From the NCBI RefSeq assembly GCF_964355755.1, contig NC_092675.1:30094912-30158911 (forward strand): DNA of 64,000 bases, given 5' to 3'. The stretch comes from Antedon mediterranea. Its lineage: Eukaryota; Echinodermata; Crinoidea; Comatulida; Antedonidae. A program made the translations under genes and the position numbers. This document shows, one piece after another, positions 23,367 to 38,000 of the stretch. The notes beneath the pieces were generated by a model. The model was not told the DNA's origin, did not search any database, and was given only the letters and a program-made list of their open reading frames with translations. Position 1 is the first letter of the stretch, and every line of letters starts with the position of its first letter.

Positions 23367-26300
23367 ATGACTGACAATATGTGATTATATATTCACAATG
23401 CAATTCCACAGGATCCATGGTAAAAGCATTGACCTTTCACAAGATGATACGTGTGTGAAACGAACGCAAAGCTTTAATTATGGCATCGTGTTTGGCAAAG
23501 TGCCAATCACAGTGGAAGAAAAGGTTACCGTTGAGATTACAGAAACAATTTCGGAATGGAGTGGCGGTTTGCGATACGGGTTCACAAACATTGATCCCGA
23601 TACGCACGATGCGGAGAAACTTCCGCCATACGCTATCCCAAACCTCAGCAGGGAGCCTCAGTACTATTGCGTTGCTCTGAATGAAGCGGACGCCAAGACA
23701 GGGAATCGTTTGTCCTTTTACTTTACCAGTCAATGTACGTGTATATCTTTAGTTAATAATAAACCATCAACTGAGAAAAAAATGGACAAGATAGATGTTA
23801 GCAAACCTGTGTGGTTTGTGATGGATGTGTATGGCTGCACTAAAGGCATCAAGCTCGTTATGTCTGGTAATTCACTTATTTTCTTCTTTTTTGACCATAT
23901 TTAATGAGGGTAATCCATCCAGCAATTGCTAATTATTAGAGTGGAGTTGTAATTTTGTCCTTAGAAAAAAATCATGACACGTGACAGAACTTGAACCCAG
24001 GCTACTCGGAGTGGTAGCCAAGCATCAAGCGTCACCACCAAGCCACAACCCCACTAAGAAAAGATAAACTGTTGCATCATGTTTGTATTTTTCCATTACC
24101 TTATGTATAAATCAATTTTCCTATTAAAACATTTTTAAAACATATCAATTATTAATAATAAATTAATCAAAATGTAACCAATCATTATTACATTGGTAAT
24201 GTTTCAACCAGTGTACAATGATTTGAAAATGTTATTATTACTTTAATCCAAGTGAATTCAAGGGTCTGGAGGTAAGTTTTCAACCTGACCACTTTTTCAC
24301 AGAGGCTTTTGACAACTCGGTGGTTTTTGAACAGAGATTGTTCCTTTATCTTACGAAAACCGCACCACCTTATTTCTCGTGGCTACACCACTGGTCTTTT
24401 GTTATTGCAAATCTGACATCTCAATTTTCTATAGATTCTGAAGCTGCTCCAATAGAGATTTTTGTCAGAGGGCGTGAAGCTATGGAGGCGTTTTTAGTCG
24501 CATCAAGAAAAGGAACTAAACCGGTGTACCGGACCCGTTTGATGTTGGTGGGCCAGGATCGAGTTGGGAAAACGAGCCTGAAAAGATCACTGACAGGTCG
24601 AAGGTATTTTAAATTTAAATTATTAAGTAAATGTTCCATTGTTTAAATATTTGTCCAATTTTCTAGTGAACTATTACAGTAAATCATCGTTGCTGTATAT
24701 TTGTACTGTTTTTACTGAAACGGTATTGATACAGGAAATTACACATACTTCAGCAGCACCTGCCACACCTCAGATCATGTGACCAGCATGAAAAATCGAA
24801 ATTACTTTATCGTTTTTCTTTATATTATAGCTTTTTACTTTTTTTGTTATCTATTGAGATAGTCATTAAGATCTAGCCATTTGTTCAGTAATTTGCCTTT
24901 GGATTATTATTAAATTCACAAATGTATAACAGTTACCACTAGATCTCATATTTCACACAACAAACTGCATGAACAATAAACTGTTGGTCTTGTTGAATAT
25001 ATCATTTAACAAATTTTTCTTTCCCTAACATTTACTCTTTTTATACAATTTAGATATTTAATAACTTGTCACACTTGATTGATTTAACACTTTTCTTTTT
25101 AGCATATTGATTCTTGTTAGTGTTTTGGATGTTTACCCACCGGCTATCTTAGTTCGTCTGTGATTATAGATTTGCGTATACTATATACAGTTATCTTTTG
25201 TTTCTTTATGACATCACAAAGCTTATACAAACAATACATTTTCTTTATGGATTTTAATTTCTATACATTGATTTGTTTTCAAATTAATTTGTACTTGACA
25301 TACATTGTTAATTAATATTTAGGTTTTCATGCATCAAATCCAATTAACATTCCATATCTTCTATACACTGTATAACAATTTATTTATTTTGTTGCTATTA
25401 AACTAAAACAAAATTAAATTGTTTATAAGATCCTTGCCATTTCATTGGTTTATTTTGGTGCGATTCATAATTTTCTCCTATTCCAACGATTGAAGGTACT
25501 ATTGCATGATATTTTGTATTCTGTAATATTTGTTGTGCAACTTGGTAGGTCTTAATATTTCATGACCGACTTGTACAGTAGTGTGTGCCGTCTATTAATC
25601 TACACTTTGCTTCGAGGCCATGATCTGAATGCCAAATTTATGCATGGCCTAGTTTTAGACATTCCATTCAAGATATAAATTAATATAAGGTATAAGATTA
25701 ATTGATTAAAAATTTATGGATTTATATTGTTCTTGAATTAGATGTGTTTTGTTTGAATTTTTGGTAATATTTGAATATTTTTGTTTATTAAAAACCTCTC
25801 CCATTCAAATCAATATAACTTGGTTTTTTGTTTTCAGACATGACGCAAAAGAAGTGAGTACAGATGGAATTGACACTGCCGATATTTGTAAAATTACAAG
25901 TAAAGATTCTAAGCCATGGAAAGTGTATGCAGCAACTAACGAAGATGATCAAGAGACAAAAACATCATCAGGTAAGTTGATAATAATAATAATATTTGTA
26001 CAGAAAAATTACTGATGAATAATTCTAGGAAAAATTGTGTGAAAATTATAATTTTATTATTATTCTGATTGCTTAAAAACTATTAATTTGATGTGTCTGA
26101 GTTTATGCATATATATGTCTATCCATCTATATGTCTATCCATCTATATGTCTATCCATCTACATGTCTATCCATCTATATGTCTATCCATCTACATGTCT
26201 ATCCATCTACATGTCTATCCATCTACATGTCTATCCATCTATATGTCTATCCATCTACATGTCTATCCATCTACATGTCTATCCATCTACATGTCTATCC

Positions 26301-29300
26301 ATCTACATGTCTATCCATCTACATGTCTATCCATCTACATGTCTATCCATCTATATGTCTATCCATCTATATGTCTATCCATCTACATGTCTATCCATCT
26401 ACATGTCTATCCATCTATATGTCTATCCATCTATATGTCTATCCATCTATATGTCTATCCATCTATATGTCTATCCATCTATATGTCTATCCATCTATAT
26501 GTCTATCCATCTATATGTCTATCCATCTATATGTCTATCCATCTATATGTCTATCCATCTATATGTCTATCCATCTATATGTCTATCCATCTACATGTCT
26601 ATCCATCTACATGTCTATCCATCTACATGTCTATCCATCTACATGTCTATATGTCTACATTTCTACAGTATGTGTGTATGTGTATACATGCCTATGTGTC
26701 TAATGTCTTTAAGTCAATGTGTCTACATGTATATATGTTTACATGCCTATGTGTCTAATATCTTTAAGTCAATGTGTCTACATGTATATATGTTTACATG
26801 CCTATGTGTCTAATGTCTTTAAGTCAATGTGTCTACATGTATATATGTTTACATGCCTATGTGTCTGTCTTTAAGTCAATGTGTCTACATGTACAGTATA
26901 TATGTTTACATGCCTATGTGTCTGTCTTTAAGTCAATGTGTCTACATGTATATATGTATACATGCCTATGTGTCTAATGTCTTTAAGTCAAAGTGTCTAC
27001 ATGTATATATGTTTACATGCCTATGTGTCTAATGTCTTTAAGTCAATGTGTCTACATGTGTATATGTTTACATGCCTATGTGTCTAATGTCTTTAAGTCA
27101 ATGTGTCTACATGTATATATGTATACATGCCTATGTGTCTAATGTCTTTAAGTCAATGTGTCTACATGTATATATGTTTACATGCCTATGTGTCTAATAT
27201 CTTTAAGTCAATGTGTCTACATGTATATATGTATACATGCCTATGTGTCTAATGTCTTTAAGTCAATGTGTCTACATGTATATATGTTTACATGCCTATG
27301 TGTCTGTCTATAAGTCAATGATGTGTTTATGTGTTCGCATGCGTCTGTCTATTCGTCTGTGATTACATAAATTATCTATATCAATGTAATAATAAGAATA
27401 AGGCAATTTTAAAAGCTCTTTGTTATTAAAATGTAATGATAACCTTCAATAGGATTGATTCATATTATACTAGTCTATTGTCGTGTTGAGCTAAGTTCCA
27501 TTATGCTTAGGTTTAGCCATGTTTACTTCATTGTATATGCTAACAAAGTCCTACAGTATGTACCATGAATAAAATGATAATTAAGTTAATGGTTATGTAA
27601 GCTGTTTTTGGAACACTACAAACTGAAATTAAAGTATATTTCACATTTGTTTTAATTAATTATAACAGTGAATTTTTATTCATTTGTTTTTTACTGGAAA
27701 TTAACTTATATATGTATAAATGCCCACAATATAATTTAACTGATTTACTTTAAAATTTTTAATTTAAAATTATAATGAATGCAATGTTTCAATGATATAT
27801 TCTCCCCTAGCTTCATATCAGTGCAGTCAAATAAGGTGCTTTTTCCCCTGTTCACTACACTGGCTTTGTGTGTACAACAGATAAGGCAACAGGCCCTATC
27901 CATCCCGAGTTTCATATGCAGTTTATAGGCCTTATTTGATCGTTCTGCCACTAGAAAGTGTGATATGCCCAAATATACTTAGTGATATTGTCTTATGGTA
28001 GTGATATGACACCATCATGCCCATATATGGGCACATCACATTTTTTTGTCACTTAAAGTTTGATAGTACAGTGTAGATAGAGCTTTATGATGTTACTGTA
28101 CACTGTCTTATCTGCTTTGCCACTCTTAAAATATAAATTGTAGTGATAGGAATTGAATGACTACATTCTTGAATAAAGATATTTAATATAATTAATGGTT
28201 ATTGTTTAGATGTACCTTCAGCAGAGGATGAGTTTGCAAGAGCTATTGCTCATAATATCGTGCAAGAGTTGTGGAATAAACGATTACGGAAGAAAAATGA
28301 TGACAACACACAGATGTCAAGTCAAGTCATAAACAAACAACCTAATCAAAACCAGGTTTGTCTTTTTACTTGTCTAGCAAATTCATTTGTCTCTTTACTG
28401 TTAACTTGAATATTTATTTTCTTACTTGCACATTAATGCACTACATTCACTTTTTCTCATACATTATTAATATTTTTACATTTTAAAAGAATTAATATTT
28501 GTGTCTATTTCGTGCCTAGCTTACCTGGATAAACCGATTAATGCCATATTTCTCCTCGAAGAGCGAGATATACTCGAAAAGTAGAAAATTCATTGAATGC
28601 CCCCCCTCTAAATGGTACAGTCCACAATTCACCATCATCATTTCTTTTTGAGAAAGGTTTGTGGACTGTACCATTTAGAGAGAGGGGTGTTCAATGAATT
28701 TTCTACTTTTCAGGTATATCTCGCTCTTCGAGGAGAAATATGGCATTTATCGGTTTATCCAAGTAAGCTAGCATTTATAGACTGCCAACACCATTTCTGG
28801 TTTGTGTAATTATTGTGTTATAAACACTATTTATAGCTTATTGACGGTAATCAACATAATTTCCGTTTTATTTCAAATTTTCGCAGTCACATACTGTAAA
28901 TAGAAAAATATAATTTGTAAATATATACTGTACATGTATACATTGAACATTACTGTGCAAAACATGGGCTGGCCGTATTACTGTATGCAGCTGAGCTAAT
29001 TTATTTATTAAATGTTGTAATAGTGGAATACTATTATTTATAGCTTTTTGTGGTTAAACATATTGACAGTAATAGTTGATGTCTTCATGTTTTGTGAAAC
29101 TAATAAATAAAATAATACATTTAAAGGTTACATAACTGGTAGTAGTTAGCTATCAGTCAATAGCTAATCGAATATACATAAACTTTGACTTGATATTTAC
29201 AGTAAAAGCAAAAGACATAAAACAAAATCAATATTCATATAGAATTATTTTTTTTTGCAAAGTGAGTTGCTAAAAATTTTGGCTTAATTTTCCGATTAAA

Positions 29301-32021
29301 AACTGGCAAATGGAAGACCAATCAAATTAATAGCTTAATTATATACGTTACCATAGCAATGGTAGTGGTATAATTTTAACCCTGAATTGTCTGTCATGTT
29401 TGTAAAGAACACTTGCAATTTACTCTGCATGCAGATGCATAATTTATTCGATAGAGATGCTGTGTGCGAATTGAGACTAAAAAGCACAATGTGAACTGAG
29501 CTAGGTGGGGTGGTGTCTATTTTTGTGATTAATTTATCTTTGTTGATATGATTTTTTTAACAGTAAGTTTCATCAAAATAGGATTACATAACCTACCAAA
29601 TACAGTATAGACAAGCTGAGTTAAAAATTTTAATTGTATTAAGTCATGCTTAAATATTTTATATAATTCACTAGATATTATAGTGATGCCAATATGAACA
29701 TTAATTTTTTTTAGTACATTTTCACACAAGGATAATATAAGATTCCGTTCTCGTGCTGATAAGCTCTCTGCACCACAGTGGTGTATGAATGAGTAGGTGA
29801 ATTTTGACTGTCATATAATATGATTGAGAGATGTGATGTAGACATGACATGACATGACATGACATGACATGACATGTGATGTAGACATGATACAGTATTC
29901 CATGGTTTTTTATTGTGAATCACGTTTGGAGCAGATTGATGCAATAATTTCCTCTGCGATAAATTTAAAATACATGCAACATCAGTAATGAAGTAAAATG
30001 CTTCAAAAATATTGTCTGGTTTTATAATCAATTTGCATAATTTACATAAAAGTAAAATACAATACTGTACATGCAAATTTACCTAACTTTGCATTTGCAT
30101 AAAGTTATTAAGATCCTCATAAATTATTTTATAGGCCTACGTATAAAAATTGATCATTTTTTAACATTGTTATTATTTTATTATTATAGCGGAATACAAT
30201 ACACTCACTGATAACAAAACAACTCTCAAATGTCAGCTGACATTTATAGAAACAAGATTTTGTTTTCTCGGTTTGCATTCTGTTATTTCTATTTTAGTAT
30301 CTTTGTTGTTCGGTACAATATAGTAGCTTTGTGGGAGACATGTATTGATTTTCTTTTTGTTGAGTAAGAAATCCAAGCTAGACATTAGAAAGTAGTTACA
30401 GAGAGTTGTTGCTACATGGCAACTCAAGTGTAGGCTTTTTATATGATAATTAACAACAGTATAATATGCAAATTAAGAATGAATCAGGTATTAACTTTAG
30501 ACTGTCATTAGAAGGTTTCACATTTCGGTGTAAAAGATTCTTATTTTATTATCACTGGACAGAATTTTAATAATTGTCCCTCAAGCTAACAAAAATAAAC
30601 AATATAAAATCCAATGAATTTTCTTTACACAATTTACAAAACATTAATAAATACAATTTAATTTTCTTTCTCCACTTTGAGGCCTTTTATTGGAACATAG
30701 TTGTTTATTTATTTTCTTGGCAATTTTTATTTTATACTTATATTAATGTACATGAACGACACTGAAAGTGTTAATTCAATTAAAAAAACAGAAATACTGT
30801 AAATCAAATAAATTTAAAAAAAATATAAGCTAGGTGTGTTTAATCATACATTTTTAATAACCAACCATAGATCAAATAGGTTCTACAAATTGTCTATTTT
30901 TGTTTTTATTTCAGAACCAAACAAAGGAAGGTAAAGAAGAAAGCAAAATATCAACTATGGTAATTTTTATTTTATATGATACTGATTTATCTTGTTGACT
31001 ACCAAATCTAGTTATGGTTTTTACCAGGCTACTGTGAGCTATGTCTTAAACTTTATTGGTAAAAAATGTAAGATAGTCAGATTACATTTTCAGTCTTCTC
31101 CTGTGAGTTCTGTTTTGTGAAACTCTTATTGGGTAACTTACTACACTATCAAACGTTGTGACAAAAAATGTGATCCATATATGGACATGATGATGTCATA
31201 TCTCTACCATATTTTGTCAAACTAGTTTGGTAATGTAGACAGAGCTTTAAAGTGCTGGAGAATGGAACAGTGGCCGTTGTTCCTCTGCATCCTTTTGCAT
31301 TTACCTTTTGGTTAATTATAGGATATTGTTTGGATTCTTATTTTTGTGTATAATAACTATTATTATTATTATTATTAACATCAAAATAATGTAATGCTGT
31401 AACTGTAAATGTTCTTTTTCTGGCAGGAGGAATCATTTACGGGTCAAGCTGATGCAAGGAACAAAACAAAATTAGTAATGAATGACATCACCGAGCAGGT
31501 GAAAGAAGCTGTTGGTCAAGAACTTGTTGATCGAGTCTTGACAATGGTGAGTGAGATGCTAAAAAAACTTGAGAGTGGTCAAGAGGTCATCGAAGTAAGC
31601 AAAACTGAGCAACAAGAAATAATGATGAGTATCTGGGATTTTGCTGGTCAAAGTGTCTATTACACAACTCATCAAGTATTTTTGACAACAAGAGCGATTT
31701 ACATCATCGTTTTTAACTTGACCCATGACCTTAACAGCCAAGCTATCGTACAAGTTCGCCGTGGAGAAGGCCACAGTAATGTGAGTAGGTTTTAATGTCA
31801 TTAGTATCATGTAGGTTGCTGTAGTGAGGTTTTTCATTTCCACTACTGTAGGTGAATGCATTGGTATGAATCTTAAGGATCAGATTATGCACATGTGTAT
31901 TCATATCTCCTTCCAATTTTCTTTTTGCAACGAATTATAGTTCTTGGAATTTGATTCAACAAAATTAGTAATTAGTTTCTTACAGGTTTCACATTAGGTG
32001 CTTTACAGTATAAATCAAGAA

Positions 32022-32058
<37 letters not shown>

Positions 32059-35000
32059 TTTTGCAAAGCAAATTGTGCAATCAATCACAACTCAGGAAAT
32101 GAATTATGATTAATTAATCATAAAAGGTCTGCAGGCATGTTAGGCTATTCATTCTTTGTGGTAGAAAATAATAGAGTAGCATGATTTTTCCTATGCAAAA
32201 ACTTTGGTTTCGCACAAATTAATTTGTTAATGTTGCAATCTTTATGATTGTCTGCAAGTATTTTTATTTGATAAATATTCTTTACAATGTTAATCAATAA
32301 ATTTGGGGTTTTTTCAGATTGAATGGAAAAAAAGTGAACTTACAAATATAGACTTCATCAATTTTTGGATAAACTCGATTCACACACACACGGCAGAATC
32401 TGGAGCTAGCGCGCCATATGACAACAATGATCCGTACAACACAACATCACTTTCACCTTCTGTGTTCTTAGTCGGAACACATCGAGCTAGTCTAAGTGAC
32501 GACAAGGAGACCCAGTGGAAGATTGTTAGTAACTTTATTTTATCAAATTGTTTATAAAAAATAATATTTTAGTAAATTAAGTTCACTTAAGTTCAAAACA
32601 GGTACTCTAAAGCTCTATATCTACATTATCAAACTAATTTGAAAACAATTGTATGATGTGCCTAAATATGGCAGTGATATCCCCAAATATGGTAGTGATA
32701 TGCTTAAATATGGGAGTGACATGACATCATCTTTGTCCGTATATGGGCACATCACATTTTTTTGTCGCATAAAGTTTGATAGTGTAGACAGAGCTTTAGA
32801 CTTGCTATTTTAATTTGGTGACATCAAATGCACAAAAAAGAATATTTCGTTCACTACATTTTCAGGTAAAAGAGAAGTTTAAAGTTATTGCTGAAAGTTT
32901 TCGAGACAAGGTGTACAGAGGTCATTTTGTGGGTCAATTCTATGCTGTTGAGAATAATATTGATGACGAAGAAGATGAACAGGTAGAATATCAGTTACAT
33001 TTATTATCTTATTGCTAATCATTGTTGTATTTACGACCTATCTGATGACAGTATTCATTTCATTAATGATGTTTAGGTATATTTTTTATCTAAATGACCT
33101 TTAAAGCCTCATTAGCAGGCCTTTTGTTAGTTGGTTCTTTTATTGTTATATGTCTATTTGCAAAAAGTAATAAACGCCATCAATGTTCATTTTATTGTTC
33201 CTCATAAAGTAAAAAAAAAAAGATCATAAGAAAAAACCTTGTTACAGTGTGTGGAATCTAAAGTAAGCCAAAAAAGGCTTTAAGGCTGAGTTTTCAAAAG
33301 ACATCAAATTATTATATGTTTTGGTTTTTTATCATTATTTTATTTAATTTTTCTGTTGTCTTCATTATTTGAATGTGTGAAGAATAAAATTGTTCTGCAA
33401 ATTATTGATATTTTGACTAAATATTTATTTTGTAGGTGAAGTTGCTACGGAAACACATAGTAAGCATAGCATCTAAAGAGCGTTACATGGGTGAACACAT
33501 GCCGGTGTCGTGGCTGCAGTTTGAGCAACAAGTTGCAGAGATGATTGCCAGAGGGATTAACTTTATACCTATAGATCAGGTATTAAATAAATTAGATTAA
33601 CTCCCAACTGATCAACCAATTTTACACCAATTGACAAACATATGGTAGTAATACCGTATGCCTAATTATGGTAGTGATATGATGTCATCGTGTCCATATA
33701 TAGGCACATCACATTTTTTTGTCATATAAAGTTTGATAGTGTAGACAGAGCTTAAGTTGACCGCATGTGCCTATACAGATAGACACATTTTATCGAAAAT
33801 TGTACTTCCAGTATAAGAATTGTTTTTATTTTATCATCTTTTTTATTAGGGAAAAGATATCTGCTCTAGATTTGGCATAGAAGAGGATCTACATTCCATG
33901 TTACACTTTTATCATGATCTTGGCGTTATCATCTATTACGGACAAAGTGGTGCAGTTGATGAATCATTGCGCAATACTATCATACTAAAGCCACAGTGGC
34001 TAATTGATGTTTTTAAGGGAGTTATCACAACTAAAGACATTGACGGACAAGTAAGACTAATAGCATTTTGTTTTTGTGTTGAAATAATACTATCAATATA
34101 TATTTTCAAAATTTGTTTCATTCCTTTCAGTGGAACGAAAAGTATTGAACACTGGGGAGAAACAAACGCTGTAAACTATTGTTAAAGTCTCCAACTCTAG
34201 ATAAACAAACAGTCTGTCACATGTCTACCATGTTTTAATTTACCCACCTAACTGACAACAAATAGTCTTACATCTTGTTACAATACATAAATCCTTCTGG
34301 ATAATTGTTTGGTTTTATTAGAAAATTGATTAGGGAAGTTTGAAATAGATGAACAACATATTGTTGCATAATTTAGGTATTAAATTAAATTTAACTCCAA
34401 ACTGATCAACCAATTTTACACCAATTGACAAACATAAGAAAATTTAAGATTACTTAGTTTTCTCTTTTTACACCAATTGGCAAACAATTAAGAATGATTA
34501 ACGTTACTTATGTTTCGCTTTGTTGAGAATTCTTGATGACAACTCTGGTGGAGGTGAGAAATAAAAGAAACACCAACGCACACTCTTCTGTATAATTATC
34601 CTTCCTAAATCTCTGTCCACACTATCAAACCAGTTTGACAAGTGTGATTTGCCCCAATATGGTATATTGTTACAATACATAAATCCTTCTGGATAATTGT
34701 TTGGTTTTATTAGAAAATTGATTAGGGAAGTTTGAAATAGATGAACAACATATTGTTGCATAATTTAGTTTGATCACGTTACCACCTCTATTTGTTTTTT
34801 TTTTCAGTGGGAAAGGTTTGCTGAAGCATGGCACCGCTTAGACAAAGAAGGAATTCTGGAAGACTCACTTATCAACCACATGTGGTGTACGATAATTGCT
34901 CAGAAGCCAACCCTCATTGGCCTCATGAGCAAGTTTGATCTGCTCTGTGAGAGAATCAAGCCAAAGGTATGAGTTTGTACTTTTCACTGTGTTTAGCCCA

Positions 35001-38000
35001 GCTAGCATACACAAACATTGTTGTGTAATAAAGAACTATGAAGTAACCAAGTTTTATTTTTATTTTTGGTTACACATCTGATAAACATTATTGTGTTTTG
35101 TACATCAGTTTAAAAAGAAAGTCTTAAAGTGAACACAATAAAATGATAACAGTGTAAAGCACTTTCTTCTTGTTTTTTTTCTAGACACTGAAGTCAACTG
35201 ATAAATGGGAGAAGAGTTACTTTGTGCCATCGCGGCTTAAGGACTCAGTGGATCCTAACGATGTCTATGAACCATCCAACAAGGACATTGTCTTCTACAT
35301 CACCTTTGGGGGCTTCCTACCAGGTCAGTTCTAGTCAACAAATTCAATTGTCATGTTCTCATATTGAGTAGATTAGGATTTTAAAATAAATACGTTTACA
35401 GATTGTGAATGGCCAACAGCACTCTATCTCAACTACCCTACAAATGTTTATAATTTCACTTTACGCCATTCAAAAGCAGATACTATAGATACTTATATAC
35501 ATTCCTTTTATATTACTGTAAGTAAGATAATCTTTAAAAGTGCCTCGTAGATATTAACTAATATTTCTTTCTATAGATGGACTTTTCCAAAGAATCATGA
35601 CACGAGCCGTTCGTTGGTCACAGGAGCAAGGAGGACATGAACCAAAGCTCTACTACAGACAGGCACGCTTCTATGTTGACGATGAGCATGATCTCATCCT
35701 CCAGATGGCGCCCTTCAGATATGCCTGCATAAAGGTATAGGTAGCATTTTAGTGTCCTTAACCAATATTAACATGACGTTATAAAATGTAAAAAGTGTTA
35801 ACGCATTATTTTTATTATTTAGGTAATAGTATCAGAGGTTGAAATCTTAGATGATAGTGATGGCAGCACACATGCTGGTGAGTCTTCAGTAGAAGTGCTT
35901 AAGGTCCAAGAGCGACATCAGGTGGCATGCTCTAAGGTCCGCCACTTCCTTGAGTTCACCCTCTCTGAATTGCGACAACTGTGGATAAAACGAGTGAAAT
36001 TCACTTTCTCTGTTGCGTGCCCGTGCAATAAGACATGTGAGCTTCATGGCAAGCCTGGATGCAAAGAGGAATCATGCCGCCATTTTTTGAGTCTTGATGA
36101 ATGTCTGGCAACAAACATCATTACTTGTGACCATCGACGCATCAAGACTACCAAGTACAAGAGGTGGTTTCCAACTGACAAACCAGCTCCTTGTAAGTTG
36201 CTTCTTAATGATTTTTAGAAAATACAGTCAACTCTCTGGACACTTTTGGCTGAAACCTAATATGTCTGGTTTTCTGGAAATTCTGGTATTTGGAATGTGT
36301 TTTTAATGGTAAAAATTAATTTTTTTTTTTTTTTTTTTATTTTTTTATTTCATACTCATCCAACAGCGAGTAACCCGCCAATTACAGGATGGATAAACTA
36401 TTTAAAATTTCACAAGACAAACATATACACAAGATGCTCTACATAAACAAAGACTTATTATTAAGTCTTTGGGAGTGGAGTTGTAAATTGTCATGAGAAA
36501 AAAACCCTGACATATGACAGGCCTTGAACCCAGGACCCTTAGATTGGTAGCCAAGCATCATAACCACCAAGCCACAGCTCCACTCCAATTTGAGACCTTT
36601 TAAGAAAAGTCTGGTTTTGGAAGAGTTTCCAGTTTCCAAAGTATTGGAAGAGTTGACTGTATATACAAATTGAGTGACTTGGCCAGGATCCAAAGACAAT
36701 ATTCAAATGCATCAATGTTATTTTACAATACAATTTCGTCTAAACAAAGGCATTGTCAGCAGTTTTCCATACAATTGAAAATTGTAATGTTTGAACTCTA
36801 CTGTACTATGAAAACTGTCTATTGAATGTTCCCTATTTTTTATAGTGTCTGTACCAGCCCGAGCACCAATATCCAATGAGAAAGACAAAGAAGAGCAGCT
36901 TCCTGATTGGATCAAAGCAGCAGCAAAGCTTCTTAACGCTGGCCCAAGTGGTAGAGACTGGAAGGCGTTGGCAATCATGCTAGGTAATACATCATTGGGA
37001 GCAACCTTTAGAACCTCTTTCTAATTTAAACCTGTTATTAGTAACTACACGTTTGTGTACACAAACTACTGTATACTATAGGTTAAACTTTGCAATAATT
37101 TGTGAACACCTTTTATCTAAGAAAAGTGAAATTTTATCGTTTTATGTCACATTAGATGTTTTCGTTTTTGCAGTGTGTGGTGAAGGAAATGGTACCATGG
37201 CATTAACCAGCAAAGATCATTGATATTGGAACAATTTCCAAAATGTGTCTTGTAATATTTGTAACTTTTCTTGTGTTGTAGGCTACAAGCGTGTAAAGGT
37301 AGATAACTTCTCTGATGAGGTGAATCCAGCACAGGAGTTGATTCTAGACTGGATCTACAGTAGTGGGAACACTAACCTTTCTGTAGACATGATGTTGTCA
37401 TACCTTGAACAGATGCAGAGAGAAGATGTCATTGAGGTCATCCACAAGGCAGAAGGTTTGACCTCTTTAATAAGACTTTTTTACATATAGAACTTAATAG
37501 TACGCCTAATAAGTTTATTATCGGTTCCTAACAATCATGCATTAATAGAACTACTAATGAAGAAAGGCGGACTTGAAGCAAATTTTACTATGAAGAACAG
37601 CCTCTGAGCCCATAAGTAGGCTACACACATACCAGCTAGCTTCTGGCAAAGTTGATACCACCTCTACATTGAATTCAGACATGTATCCTCAAAGAAAATT
37701 GCAATACTATGGTTGAAAATCTACCTTATATATTAACCAATCAGATGTTGTAAATTTAAACATGTGGTATATAGTATCTTGTATTCATCTTTCAGGGTCT
37801 AACGCACCACCACCCTCGGTATTCATCAGCTACAACTGGGGAATCCAGGATTCTGTTAAGCAGTTACGCGATCGGATTGAGAGGGCGGGCTTTAGTTGTT
37901 GGATGGATATCGGTCAAATGGGAGGTGGAGATAGCTTATATGCAAAGATTGATAGTGGTATGAGGAATGCCAAGGTATAATGAACTTTGTAATGTCCTGT

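Larger units (their letters stand above)
24435..32524 (+). other. Roc GTPase domain exons (2-7)
   Basis: Exon 2 carries the P-loop GQDRVGKTS (residues 196-204, K202). Exon 3 carries STDGID (220-225), a plausible switch I. Exons 4-5 encode a charged, Gln/Asn/Lys-rich insert. Exon 6 carries the G3 box WDFAGQ (391-396) followed by [20 protein letters not shown]. Exon 7 carries [10 protein letters not shown] (490-499) in place of the usual G4. P-loop to G3 is about 190 residues, far longer than in compact Ras-like domains. G4 lacks the Asp of N/T-K/H-x-D. Confidence 0.8.
32866..36192 (+). other. COR domain exons (8-14)
   Basis: Seven exons cover residues 509-937. The COR signature is [13 protein letters not shown], then [17 protein letters not shown] (about 613-655), then [19 protein letters not shown] and an [11 protein letters not shown] helix. 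The later part ([27 protein letters not shown]) is the second COR lobe. The last exon ends in a Cys/His-rich segment. COR domains dimerise Roco proteins and couple to Roc nucleotide state. Confidence 0.8.

Noticed and set aside
24320-24434. Upstream extension of Roc exon 2 as an independent start
   Set aside because: The open frame continues left of the TTTCTATAG acceptor, but the phase-1 join from the NHR exon is clean and gives the continuous protein; the extension is intron.
26088-26813. Long forward frames of 190-241 codons with the repeat [16 protein letters not shown]
   Set aside because: Produced by the stop-free 16-bp minisatellite inside an intron; all three frames give the same cycle.
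29840-29876. ACATG repeat as a possible CRISPR-like or regulatory array
   Set aside because: A simple pentanucleotide microsatellite without spacers in a eukaryotic intron.
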